From the NCBI GenBank assembly GCA_034359265.1, contig CP136898.1, positions 52,627,501 to 52,691,500 on the forward strand: a stretch of 64,000 nucleotides of DNA, read 5' to 3'. Of this stretch, positions 54,632-64,000 are shown piece after piece (positions within the stretch are counted from its first letter, which is position 1; each line of letters begins with the position of its first letter). Source of the DNA: Canna indica. Taxonomy: Eukaryota > Streptophyta > Magnoliopsida > Zingiberales > Cannaceae. The translations under genes were made by a program, and so were the position numbers. The notes under the pieces were generated by a model. It saw only the letters and a list, made by a program, of their open reading frames with translations. It made no database searches and was not told the DNA's origin.

Positions 54632-55433
54632 CTCCGAACTTATTCCTTAACACCACCTCGGGGATAATCGGGTAGGCCATCCGAACTTATCCCACAAGGA
54701 CAAACCAGAACAATCAGGAAAGGCCCTCTGAACTTGTTCTGCAGGTTGGGAATTAGCCATCCAACCTCCCAAGCCTAGCTCGTAATTTGGCTCCTCAACG
54801 AGCCTCTTCGCCATTCATAAAGATATGGCGCATCATGACCTAAGTCAAGTCTTTCCTACGGTGTCTCATGGGTGTTCCTATTGGAAATTGTCTCAACACT
54901 CCAATACCCGATCCTAACTCCTAGACCCGTAATGTCATAAACTCGTGTGGTTTTATTTTATGCATAAACTTGATTTATTGGTTCATAACAGATTATGCTG
55001 ACCCTCTTCACAATTTTAATTATGAAATTAAAATTTAGGTCAATCACGTTAGGGTTTTGTTTTAGGGTTATGTTTTAGCTTACTGTTCTGTCCGAGATTG
55101 ATGTATCAAACCCGAATCAAGTCTCCAAAGTGTGTCCTTTGTTTCCGAACTATGTTTTGTGGTCGAAACGATAGGTTACACGACTATATTTAGAGTAATA
55201 CACACACCATAGCAAGCAATCTAAAAACAGCACAGATTCATCATCTCAGCATAAAAATTGAATAAATTTAACTACTCAAGCCTAATTCACATATTTCATA
55301 TCCTACTTACCCGAGCTCGCAAGCTCGCACCGGACCATGAGTTGACTCAGCTCGACCTCAAACTAGTCCGTTAGGCTGGCAAACACAAACATAAGAGGGA
55401 AAAAAATAAAATTAAAATATCTAGGATATTACA
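54632..55433 (-). repeat. E4 5' LTR, piece 2, with a 1.15-kb deletion
   Basis: E4 LTR resumes at the TSD copy. It includes the array unit CAGAACAA / TTGTTCTG (54706-54713, 54734-54741). Near 55253-55259 it jumps from sequence matching 40515 to sequence matching about 41675, with AAATT shared at both edges. The missing part contains the TATA box of the other LTR. Confidence 0.88.
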
Positions 55434-55589
55434 CCTTCTGATTTTTTGATTTCTCCGATATTTTTTATCGCGGACATCGAGCGCTAACCGACTTGGAACC
55501 AAAAAGTATTTCTGAATGAAAATATTAGTTCCATGTTTGTTATCATTAATACCGAGATTAAGACCAAGGTTGAAAACCTTTGGCCAATA
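55434..55589 (-). repeat. E2 5' LTR, piece 3 of 3
   Basis: E2 LTR resumes after E4 and ends TTTGGCCAATA (TA in place of the family CA). It is followed by the TSD-like GCTCG and gypsy gag. Confidence 0.85.
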
Positions 55590-56110
55590 GCTCGTACCAT
55601 CGTAGGGTGTCAAGGTGGTAGGCAACTTACTTCTTGATGAGAGACGAGTTATCATTATATGTTCAGTGAAGGGTCCCGCTTCAAGAGGGAGGGCAACCCC
55701 AGCCTTTCTGGCTTTGGGATCTTCTTCTTTTTTTAGATGGAAGGTGCTGGAAACCTCGTCGTGAATGACGGGAACCGATCTCTTCTTTCCAGAGTGGTTG
55801 CTTTCTTCAGTCTTTGAGTGGTAGCGCTCGTAGTCAGCCAGGGGTTGTCCACAGGATCGTGGCAGCATCTCGATTTGGGCTGTTAGCCATTGGTTTTCAG
55901 CCTCCAAATCATTTATTACACGTTGGGGGTCTCTAGGGGAAGGATACGCTGGTGTCGGAGTGTCGCTCCTCGTTGTTTTAGCGTTACTAGGTTGCGGTCA
56001 ATCGTCGCCGTCGGGTTGTTGCCATTGGCGTGTGATGGTGGTCGCTTGGCTCCAGGTTTCAGCTATTATGGGGAAGATAAGCTTTACTCGACCCCACTGT
56101 GGGCGACAAA
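55590..56110 (-). pseudogene. Ty3/gypsy gag N-terminal part and leader (element A)
   Basis: On the minus strand, INDLEAENQWLTAQIEML, PFTEHIM and KLPTTLTPYDGTS give the N-terminal half of a Tat/Retand-like Gag (frame 55907-55590, with one misread stop region upstream). A leader with a degenerate primer-binding region (CCCACTGTGGGCGAC at about 56093-56107) precedes it next to the LTR. The Gag continues at 21220. Confidence 0.8.
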
Positions 56111-56570
56111 TGTTCATGCCTGAGGAACGGAGTAATCTGATCCGGTTCGGTGTCTCTCTTGGTCAGGTTCAACGCCAGCAAGGGGGGAGGGGACCTGCAA
56201 AAGACACTCTGACGCTCAAGTCAGTGGGACTCCAAGGTGGAGGTAATGGAATTAGAACTAGCATTACATGAGGTGTGTCGTGTTTGTATTTATTACAGGT
56301 GGAGGTGAAGATGCTGCCCGAAAATCTCGTGGGGATATTGCCCATAATGGGTCAAGGTCGATCCTGGAGATGACGGGCTTGTAATGGTGTATCCCTCCTG
56401 ATAGCCGGGTGGGGTCCCCGAGTAGAGTCGTCTGGTCTGGCTTGGATCTACTTCAAGGGCTTGGCCAGGTAAAGCCCCCTGGACGAAGTCGTTTGGTTTG
56501 GCCCAAGACAAGTAGTAAAACGTTGTTGGGTCTAATCCAACCGGGCCCAATAGTTCTAGTCAAGTCAACA
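56111..56570 (-). repeat. Element A 5' LTR (460 bp)
   Basis: On the plus strand it runs TGTTCATGCCTGAGG to AGTCAAGTCAACA (TG...CA). It lies between the leader of element A on the left and interrupted gag of element B on the right, so A entered B. Confidence 0.8.
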
Positions 56571-57473
56571 GTCTTTTCCTAGAACTTGGCCATGTCCTTC
56601 GGTTTCGCCAGGGCAATTTGGTCCGTAAAGTGGTCGGGCTTCAACCCATGCTTGATGGAGAACTGTTCGGCGTGTGGATCTCCATGGCCGTGGCCTAGAA
56701 TCTCTTCATGTAGTCCCTAAAGGACTCGTGTTGCCCTTGCTTGATATAGTGGATGGTGTCTTCAGTTTTAGAGTAGATTCGGGATGAGGAACCGATTGGT
56801 GAAGGCGCGGGAGAGCTCCGCAAAAGTGTGTATAGATCCCGATGGAACCAAGGAAAACAACAAACAATAGTGTGGCCTTCTCCGCGAAGGTTGGGAAGAC
56901 TCTACAAAGGACGTGATTGGTTGCTCCATTAAGGAGCATCATGGACCTAAACATTCTCATGTGTGTAGTTGGGTCGCTCATCCCATCATATGGCTTCAGT
57001 GTGGTCGGCAACCTGAATTGGGGTGGAAGGCATGCCGCCATGATGTGCTCGGCAAAGGGTCCCGAGTCGACGAGGAGAGGAGGGTAGCCTCCGTAGCCCT
57101 GGTGTCCCTCCTTCCTCTCTAATGAGGTGTGTTGGAGGCCTCATCTTGAAGGACAAAAATTGGTCTCCTTCTTTTTGAGCGATTGTCTTCTTCATGCTCT
57201 AAGCGGTGGTGTTCGTGTTAGGCTTGGTGTTGTTCCTAGGACCGCATCAACATCTCAACCTGGGCTACTACCGTTGGTTCTCTACCTGAAGGTCGTTTAT
57301 CATACGTTGTGATTCTCCTGGTGAGGGGTTGGCTGGTGCCGGAGCGTCACTCCTCACTATTTCAGTGTCTCCATGTAGTAGGGGGGCGTTGCCACTTGGG
57401 TGCTGCCTGCGTACGACGGCGTTCGCCTGACTCTGGTTACCAACCATTGTGGGGCAAGTAAGATTTACTCGGT
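56571..57473 (-). pseudogene. Ty3/gypsy gag (element B)
   Basis: Minus-strand motifs in order: THLIREEGGTPGL (N-terminal), FRLPTTLKPYDGMSDPTTH, NHVLCRVFPTFAEKATLLF and EFSIKHGLKPDHF near 56640. The reading stops at the LTR of element A. Several frameshifts and stops are present. The protein corresponds residue for residue to element A gag, so both belong to one family. Confidence 0.8.
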
Positions 57474-57490
57474 CCCACGGTGGGCGCCAA
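57474..57490 (-). other. Element B primer-binding region
   Basis: The minus-strand sequence TTGGCGCCCACCGTGGG is a well-known plant gypsy (Tat-group) primer-binding region, adjacent to the LTR at 57492. Confidence 0.8.
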
Positions 57491-57491
57491 A

Positions 57492-57802
57492 TGTTCCTAC
57501 CTGAAGTCGGAGCGATGTGGTCCAGTCCAGTGCAAAGTCTGTATATATATCATGATATGGGGTGATTGGCGATGATGCCGCCCGATAATCTCGTAGGGAT
57601 GTTGCTCACAATGCGTCGAGGCTGGTCCCGGAGATGTTGGGCTCATAATGACAAATCCCTTGTAATTAATAAGGACGTAGATATCCTTCTATAGCCGGGT
57701 GGAGCCCTCGGGCTAAGCTGTCTGGCTTGACTTGAGTCTGGCTCATGACTGTGAGAGCTTTTGGGCCTAATCCGGTGGGGACCAAAGTGCTAGTCTAGTC
57801 CA
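57492..57802 (-). repeat. Element B 5' LTR (311 bp, shortened)
   Basis: On the plus strand it runs TGTTCCTACCTGAAG to GTCTAGTCCA. It is shorter than the element A LTR. It interrupts the RT of element C exactly after VMPFGL. Confidence 0.7.
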
Positions 57803-58210
57803 AGCCCGAAGGGCATTACCTTGTAGCAGAAGTTAGCATGCTTGGTGATAAAAGCTTTATTTTCTTCATCTTCCTAGTGCATCCAGATCTAGTTGTAGCC
57901 TGAATAGGTGTCCATAAAACTCGGGTAGTGGTATCCCGAGGAGCCGTCTACAAGCTTGTCTATGTTCGACAGTAGATAGGAGTCTTTTGGACATGCTTTG
58001 TTGACATCAGTGAAGTCGACGCACATCCGCCATTTCCCTGAGTGTTTCTTTACTTTCACGACATTTGCAAGCCATGTGGTGAACCTGATTTCTCTAATAA
58101 ATTCTGCTTTCAGTAGCTGTCCAGATTCCTCAAAGGATGCTCAGTAACGCTCGGTTCCGGGCTTTCTTTTCTTCTGGGCCATGGGCTTGACCTGGGGATT
58201 GATGGCTAAT
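57803..58210 (-). pseudogene. Ty3/gypsy reverse transcriptase, N-terminal part (element C)
   Basis: The minus strand reads ESGQLLKAEFIREI, VKVKKHSGKWRMCVDFTD, VNKACPKDSYLLS, FMDTYSGYN and CYKVMPFGL, the fingers/palm start of a Tat-type RT. The catalytic YxDD block would follow but is cut off by the element B LTR. Stops occur near 57905 and 58140. Confidence 0.85.
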
Positions 58211-58950
58211 TTATGGTTGATGACTTGAGGGTCTATCCCTGGAATGTCGGTTGGCATCCATGCGAAGAGGTTGGCAATGCCTTTGAGGTACGGGCACCAG
58301 GTCGTCGATGGGTTGGGGCCGCTCTTGGATATCTCCTATGAGGTCCAATTCTAAGATTCTTGCTTGGTGTTCTGAAGAACTGAAACTGCCGACTGGGACG
58401 AGGTACTCAACAATTCTTCTGGCTCGGCCAGCCTTAGCTTTAGAGACTACATACACGTGCTTCCTTCTGGTCTGCATGGACCACTCACACTTTTGTCTTG
58501 GAGACTAAAATTTTAACGACGAGGTGGGGAGTTGACATGATAGCTCCTGAATTGTTTAGTGATGGTTGGCCCAGGATCAAGTGATACAGACTGGGTCACT
58601 GGACGACTGGATACTGCACATCCATCGACCTCACCTTCGACGGGGAGCTGAACGTTATTATCAGCCATAGGTAGCCTCGAACACTGACTCGTTCTCCCGA
58701 GAAGCTGATGAGGTCTCCCTGGTAAGGACAGAGTGAGGCTTCATCAATGTCCATCCTCTTGAACGTTGAGTAGAACAGGATATCAGCTTAGCTCCCTAGT
58801 CTACCAAAACTTTCTTAACAAGGAAATCATCAACAACAACATAAATAATGATAGGGTCGTATAGATTTTCATCAATTCCCTGGAAATCAAATTTATAGAA
58901 GGATATTACTGGGATCGGGATGGGCGACCTCTATAGGATGGCTACGCTGT
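58211..58950 (-). pseudogene. Ty3/gypsy protease and linker (element C)
   Basis: Minus-strand DPIIIYVVVDDFLVKKVLVD (about 58850-58790) matches the strand leading to the aspartic protease active site. The next residues, expected to be D-N/S-G, are disrupted by a stop. Then a flap-like SFSGERVS segment and YHLILGQPSLN give the protease C-terminal part, and a linker reaches the RT. The frame 58477-58211 is a shadow of the linker. Confidence 0.75.
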
Positions 58951-59342
58951 CAACCGTCATGTTGACTCGAAGTGATTTATCTTGTGTCGAGCTCGTCTCG
59001 CCTCCTCTGGCGAATCCTCCTGCGATGTAGTCGATGACTCTACAGATTTCGTTGTTTGGCTTATCAGCACTGCAATCCTCGTAATTGCATGTTGCATTGC
59101 GCGGTGGTGGCATCCTGTTGGGACTTTGGCGCCAACGGCCATGGTCCTATTGGTCTCGGCTTCGGCTTTGATTGCGACGGACATGGCGGTCGATATGACC
59201 TTCTGATCAAGCGCTCGATTTGATCTCGGAGCACTATGCACTCCTCGGTGGTATGCCCAAAGGTGCGATGGAAGTCGCACCTCTTACTCTAGTCGACGTT
59301 GGGCAAGGCTTTAACCTTCCAGTACTGCTGGGACGTCTGAGC
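58951..59342 (-). pseudogene. Ty3/gypsy gag C-terminal part with knuckle (element C)
   Basis: The minus strand reads CDFHRTFGHTTEEC (about 59240-59281), the CX2H-type knuckle typical of this lineage, then VLRDQIERLIRR and a basic tail. It is interrupted on the right by a solo copia LTR with TSD TGAGC. The N-terminal part lies at 61139-61610. Confidence 0.82.
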
Positions 59343-61138
59343 TGTTGGGTGAAATGGCCTACACTAGAGGGGGGGTGAATAGTGTGTTTACTAAATCTAT
59401 TTACCTAAATCCGATTTTAATCATTTTCTTAAGCTACTTAGGCAATTTACGATTGAATGATTAAATGCGGAAGCGATAAAAAATAAAGCAATTAATACAA
59501 CTAATAAATCAAGGCAAACACAATGATTTATAGTGGTTCAGCCCCAATGTCTACTCCACTACCTAAGCACCCCGCTTAGGATTTCCAAACTAGCTTTACT
59601 AGATTATCTTGGTTCCTTTACAACAAGGATGTTTTCATCGGAGAGTCTCCGCTCTCACACCGAAGGCACATCCACACCCGGAAGTCTCCACCTTCCTACC
59701 GAGAGCACTCTCCCACCTCAATCCTGAGGACAACAAGAACTAATCCAAGTAAACTACGTTTACACAAGTGGCTTTACACCTTCTACACCAATGATACCAC
59801 TCAATTACAAGACCTAACACTAGGTCTTCTTACACGTTCAAATACAATGAAATAAATCACAAAAATACACAAGTAATGGAGCAAATAAATAATACAATAA
59901 ATACTTAGCTCCAAACACGAGTCCTAGTTCCTCTTGATGCCTCAATGATGAATCGTTCAAAGCTTGAAGGCAAGATCAAGGATGTATCTTAGAAACTAGG
60001 GTTATCAAGAAGATGACTCAAGAAAAGCTTTAGAATGATCAAGAATTATCTCAATAGAGGCTTGGATCAATTGTTAAGAGAGGTTAATGAAGGATGGAGA
60101 GGAATATTTATAACCCCTTAACAGAACGGCAGCTCAACGGGCGGAAAACTAGCCATTTTCGTCGTTCGGTCGCTTGCCGATCGATCACCCAGCGATTGCT
60201 AGCTTTCTGTGCCTTAATCGCGCTGTTCGGTCAACCGATGGGTCGACCGAATGAATCGCGATTCTACGATCTGCAATCCGGTCGACTGAAGCACCTACTG
60301 CCAGTTTTTGGCCTCGGACGGTCGATCGACCGATCGACCGAAGTAGCCTTCTACCATGTTTTCACCATCTTTGGTCGATCGACCGGTCGACCAAAATAGG
60401 ATACTATCAGTTTTTAACACCATTCCATCGACCGATCGGTCGACCGAACCTGGACTGGGCAGTTTGGTTAGGCTTTGTTTGTTCGTTTTTTGGTTCCGTC
60501 TTCGCTAAGCCTACTTATATAATATTTATTAACTTTAAGTTAATAAGTTTAAAACATAAAAGTTATATAAGAATATTTATTAACTTTAAGTTACCTCCCA
60601 TTTGGATTCAATAAAAATATCTAAAAAATCAAAATCTAATTTTGGGGATCTAGTACAAATTCTTGGAAAACGGAAATTTTCTAATCTTTCGGGTTAAATA
60701 TGGGTAGGCTAAAGGCTTCCAAAAAATCCTAAAAAATACCTCGTTATCTAATTTCTACCCAAGGAACAATTACCGTCATTTTTTATGTTAAGAAAATGTC
60801 TAGGTCATATAGCCCTCCAAGGAGCTCCCTAGGCTTAGTGTTTCAGGGCGGTTCTCGGGTTTTCATATTTTGGGGTTCGGGATTGGTGCTTTCTTAGCAT
60901 CATCATGAGGATTTATAATATAAACTAGACACCCTAAACCTAGACTCAACTTCCCGAAGAATCCCAAGCGCCGACGAGCGTCCTTGCTGATTTCTCCGAT
61001 TTTTTCAATTTTTTCGATCGCGGACGTCGTGCGCTAACCGATATGGAACCTGAAAATATTTCTCAATGAAACATTAGTTCAATATTTGTTTTCATTAAAA
61101 TTGAGATTAAGACCAAGGTTGAAAACCTTAAGCCAACA
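59343..61138 (-). mobile_element. Solo copia LTR (1796 bp) with TSD TGAGC
   Basis: On the plus strand it runs TGTTGGGTGAAATGGCC to TTAAGCCAACA, with exact TGAGC copies at 59338-59342 and 61139-61143. It has TCGACCGA palindromes at 60165-60450, a reverse TATAAATA at 60105-60112 and a local duplication of TATTTATTAACTTTAAGTTA near 60528 and 60575. No internal region remains, so it arose by LTR-LTR recombination. Confidence 0.93.
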
Positions 61139-61627
61139 TGAGCAATTGCAGGTGATAAATCCCCTAAAGGATGGTCTCTCTCCTGGTGTTTAGAGGAGTG
61201 TACTCGTCGAACATGGGGCTTGGTCGGGAAGGCGACCTCCCTCTTCTATCATGATCTTGGTCACAACGGTCTCTGTCTTCGCTTATTTTGTTGAACTTCT
61301 TGGATTTTTTGTTTTCGGTGGTATCTTTGGCGTTCTGAGCGGTGGAGCTCGTGTTCAGCTTGGTGTTGTTCCCAGGACGACATCAGCACCTCGACCGGGG
61401 CTGCTAACCATCGATTCTGTGCCTGAATGTCATTTATTAGGCGCTGGGATTCTTCTGGTGAGAGGTTGGTTGGTGCCGGAGCGTCACTCTTCACTGTTTT
61501 AGTGTCTCCAAGTAGCAAGAGAACGTCGCCCACTAGGGTGCTGCCTGCGTGCGGAGGCGTTCACCTGACTCCGGGTACCAGCCATTGCGGGGCATGTAAA
61601 ATTTACTCTTCGCCTGGCTGCGCCAAA
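61139..61627 (-). pseudogene. Ty3/gypsy gag N-terminal part and leader (element C)
   Basis: Minus-strand frame 61533-61261 reads ESQRLINDIQAQNRWLAA, aligning with INDLEAENQWLTAQ of element A. The primer-binding region near 61611-61627 (CGCCAAA next to the LTR) has diverged. Coding continues at 59342 across the solo LTR. Confidence 0.75.
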
Positions 61628-62000
61628 TATTCTTGCCTAAACTTGAAGCGATGCAGTCCGGCCTGTCTCCTTGTCAGGTGCAACTTCGGCGAGGGGGGAC
61701 CTACAAAAGACACTCTTGATGCTCAAGTAAGAATGAATTCTAGGTGAGGTAATATAAAATGAAATCTAGATATAACTGGGAGCATCATGTTTGTATATAG
61801 TGCAGGAGGGGTTTTGACGATGATGCCTCTAGATAATCTCGCTGGGATGTTGCTAATAAGGAGTCGAGACCGATTCCAGAGATGTCGGGCTCGTGAATGA
61901 CGAATCCCTCGTAATTAATGAGGACAAAAGTGTCCTTGAGTCTGATTCATGAATGTGAGCGCTTTTGAGTCTAATCTGAATGGGCCAAAGTGCTACTCTA
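61628..62000 (-). repeat. Element C 5' LTR (about 370 bp)
   Basis: It resembles the element B LTR, with GATAATCTCG near 61837, GTCGGGCTCGTGAATGAC near 61884 and GGGCCAAAGTGCTA near 61982. The first bases are mutated (TATTCTTGCC for TGTTC...). The right edge runs into a TAA-rich simple repeat. Confidence 0.65.
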
Positions 62001-62033
62001 ATAATAATAATAAAATAAATAAATAAATAATAT
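62000..62033. repeat. TAA/TAAA-rich microsatellite
   Basis: A simple run of ATAATAATAATAAAATAAAT type marks the right edge of the gypsy LTR. Confidence 0.85.
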
Positions 62034-62128
62034 GAGTAGTTGTTTCAAAATAAAATAAGATTATTTAAAATTGTTGTTTTGAGTTTAGAGCTTGGCTCTC
62101 CACCAAGCATATTATATATGAGTATAAT

Positions 62129-62814
62129 TAGGGATGTCAACGGGGCGGGTTCGGGGCAGATAATATGCCGCCCCCGCACCCGCACTTGTTTACTAAACTC
62201 ATCTACTGTACTTGCACCCGCACCCACGACGGATAACTGTCACCCATCCTGGTGTGGGTAATTGATACCCGCGGATATCTGTAGATGCCCATTTAATCTA
62301 TTACAAAAATTTAATTTGATTTTAATAGTATACAATCAACAATTCTTATTCAACCCCTATTAATAACTTGTTTGAGAAACGCTAAACCATAAAAAAAACT
62401 ACGTAATAATTAAATACCAAACCATAAAATTGTCTTAAGAAATAATAATATTCATTCATGTAGCATAAAATTTAAAAATAAAGTACTTTCAACTAAAATT
62501 GAGAATTGATATAATATATAAAAAATATATTATATTTATATAGATGGAGTCTTATGAATAGATTATTTAGATTTAATTTTAAACTTTGAATTAGATATTA
62601 ATATTTAATATAAATTCAATATTTAATATATTTTGGCAGGTAACGAGTATCCGTGGGTGTGTATAATATAGTATCCGTCCCATACTCATTTATTAAATGG
62701 GTATAAATTTATATCCGTACTAGTACCCGTGGGTATAATATTTTTCTCATACCCTACCAATGTGAGATAAATATTCGCGGGTATTCGCAGGTGCGGATAA
62801 TATTATCATCCCTA
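62129..62814. mobile_element. hAT-type non-autonomous transposon (686 bp), decayed
   Basis: The ends TAGGGATG...CATCCCTA are flanked by AGTATAAT (62121-62128) and AATAGAAT (62815-62822), matching 6 of 8. Subterminal regions carry GGGTGCGGGT-type and ACCCGTGGGTAT-type repeats. There is no transposase ORF. Confidence 0.7.
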
Positions 62815-62951
62815 AATAGAATAGATGGGATTTGTTTGGAGCTAATCATTATAATACGTGGATGAAATGATTTAGTTCATTTAAATAGAGTTCATAGTAA
62901 AAAAGAGCGACATTCATAATATATAATGTGTACTCTGAATTAAAATATTAG

Positions 62952-63190
62952 GGCGCGTTTGTTTACGAAAATTTAGAAGCAATTTTCGTTTCGTGAAAAT
63001 TGAAATGAGTTTTCGAGTTTCAAGTTTTTGGTTTCGATTTTTGTGTTTGGCGAAAATATGTATATTTGACATATCATGTTTTCATGTTTCGCGAAACTAA
63101 AACAGTGAAAACTCGTTTGTTATGTGTTATTTTCGATGACTGTTTTCAAGATGAAAACTGAAACTACATTTGTTTGTCAAACATAATATA
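62952..63190. mobile_element. Possible MITE end
   Basis: GGGCGCGTTTGTTTACG resembles the terminus of common plant hAT-type miniature elements. It is followed by several GAAAATT/AATTTTC inverted segments. No matching right end or TSD was found, so it may be truncated. Confidence 0.35.
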
Positions 63191-63378
63191 TGTTTTTAAT
63201 TTTTTACTCAAACTTAAAAAATATTAATTAATTAATTTAATTTGTTAATTCGTAAATATATTATTATTATTATATTATTATTAGTTAATGTATATATAAT
63301 TATATTAAATTATTTTTTATATTAAAAATTATTATATTAAAAATGGAACAACTATATATGATTATTTTATAGTGTGAT

Positions 63379-63624
63379 TTGATTAAATTATATTTGGTTA
63401 TGATGTATGATGAGAAGACTACGTTGCTGCTGTTCCGGATAAATGTTGCAAGGATTTCGAAGCCTGGCTGTGAGAATTGCGATGTTGCCACGTGCTCTAA
63501 TTTTTGCCAAGGATGCAATTTTTTTGATGGAGCAGGTCAATGCCTACCAGGTAGAGAATGTCATTGCCATTGTGAAGTGTTGCCCATCGTAATCAATCGA
63601 ATCAAGAAGAGCTTGAACAATTAA
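63379..63624 (+). CDS. Cysteine-rich small peptide ORF, possible last exon
   Basis: The frame of 81 codons ends in a 57-residue Cys-rich part. Nine cysteines are spaced C-x2-C-x4-C-x3-C-x2-C-x8-C-x5-C-x-C-x-C (GCENCDVATC, QGCNFFDGAGQC and ECHCHC segments), followed by a basic tail. Plant secreted Cys-rich peptides often have the signal peptide in one exon and the Cys part in the next. No signal peptide is seen in the first 25 residues here, and an AG near 63452 could be a splice acceptor. It does not match a family I can name. The upstream region is filled with transposon sequence, so it may be a gene cut off from its first exon. Confidence 0.4.
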   Translation: MIKLYLVMMYDEKTTLLLFRINVARISKPGCENCDVATCSNFCQGCNFFDGAGQCLPGRECHCHCEVLPIVINRIKKSLNN

Positions 63625-64000
63625 TAAGTTGGATGGTGTAATTACAAGGTGTTCTTAAAAACCTATGTAAATAGTTGTTTCCATTTTTCTTTTCAATTTA
63701 CTATCATTCCCTCGTCAAAATGTTGTATGTTGACTTCCTTCATGGTTAAACATTGATTGAACCTTATTAGATTTGACATGATGAAATTGGACCTCAAATT
63801 AGCTTGAATCGACTTGGAGAATATGAGACAGAGTTGATACCACCAAACTTGACTTGACTAGAGTGAATCCAATTGAACTCGATTTAAGCCTATCTCAAGC
63901 TAATTTGTGTTGACTCTAATTTGATGAATTGAATCATAAGATGACACAATTTTATCATAAGATCTACTTTGTATATTTTGTTCTTGCAGTAGCAGATAAC
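63625..64000. other. No gene seen; acceptor-like site near the edge
   Basis: Low-complexity AT-rich sequence with repeated TTGACTTGACT- and GAATC-type words. TATATTTTGTTCTTGCAG ends at about 63989 and looks like a plant 3' splice site, so an exon may start just before the window ends. Confidence 0.3.

Larger units (their letters stand above)
39068..55433 (-). mobile_element. E4: Ty3/gypsy chromovirus (Tekay/Del-like), TSD CCTTC
   Basis: Exact CCTTC copies lie at 39063-39067 and 55434-55438. In the minus sense: 5' LTR (55433-54632 and 46707-45840, split by E6), primer-binding site (45825-45836), gag remnant, protease, RT, RNase H, integrase with a chromodomain-like end, polypurine tract, 3' LTR (41851-39068). 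Stops, a truncated gag and an integrase deletion make it non-autonomous. Its 5' LTR also lacks the TATA region. Confidence 0.93.
21221..55589 (-). mobile_element. E2: gag-only copia element, with E3 and E4 nested in its 5' LTR
   Basis: In the minus sense: 5' LTR (pieces 55589-55434, 39067-38847 and 26139-25528), primer-binding site, gag (25459-24257), short non-coding interior, polypurine tract, 3' LTR (22492-21221). No pol is present. The flanks GCCCA (21216-21220) and GCTCG (55590-55594) are a decayed TSD (3 of 5); both lie at the same codon region of one gypsy gag, with DGTS on one side and DP on the other. Three ordered LTR pieces prove the two later insertions. Confidence 0.85.

Noticed and set aside
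63997..64000. A host exon at the right edge
   Set aside because: Only an acceptor-like site is visible. Too little sequence remains to support an exon.

Overview
This window is nuclear DNA of a flowering plant, and it is almost wholly made of transposable elements. The signs are plant Ty1/copia and Ty3/gypsy proteins broken by stops and frameshifts, primer-binding sites matching the 3' end of initiator-Met tRNA, LTRs ending TG...CA with 5-bp target-site duplications (TSDs), and small hAT-type DNA transposons. The species cannot be told from the sequence. No intact host gene was recognised; the one candidate is a cysteine-rich exon near 63.45-63.62 kb.

Layout, oldest layer first. Three partial Ty3/gypsy elements on the minus strand (A, B, C; Tat/Retand-like, short LTRs) form the base at the right: C (57.80-62.0 kb) was entered by B (56.57-57.80 kb), which was entered by A (LTR 56.11-56.57 kb). 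The gag of A is now cut into pieces at 55.6-56.1, 21.08-21.22, 7.12-7.21 and 5.24-5.75 kb. What separates them is a solo LTR (5750-7117), a copia element E1 (7209-21081) and a copia element E2 (21221-55589). The right LTR of E2 was hit by two long-LTR gypsy insertions: E3, a solo LTR (26140-38846), and E4, a chromodomain element (39068-55433). E3 contains copia element E5 (26671-34736) and another LTR, E7. The 5' LTR of E4 contains copia element E6 (46708-54631). The chain C > B > A > E2 > E4 > E6 is six levels deep, and several junctions keep exact TSDs.

The copia family (SIRE/Maximus-like by its gag layout and polypurine tract) is represented by E1, E2, E5, E6, a left-edge copy, two solo LTRs and fragments. 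Most copies are gag-only. The gag has an N-terminal domain that looks internally shortened, a CCHC knuckle, a long coiled coil, a His-rich duplicated segment and a second CCHC knuckle. Only E1 keeps pol (RT and RNase H). Where pol should be, E6 carries a decayed second ORF of plant-transposon-protein type with an intron-like leader.

The most unusual signals are non-coding. (1) The long gypsy LTRs hold a tandem array of about 48-bp hairpins. Stem sequences differ from unit to unit while pairing is kept, around a constant TCGG...CCGA core and a 2-nt bulge. (2) A roughly 112-bp block lies about 150 nt after the gag stop in four copia copies and can fold into conserved hairpins. (3) Copia LTRs carry dense CGGTCGACCG-type palindromes and a GGGC/GCCC hairpin just upstream of the TATA box. 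(4) Inverted TTGAC motifs recur through the copia non-coding interior.
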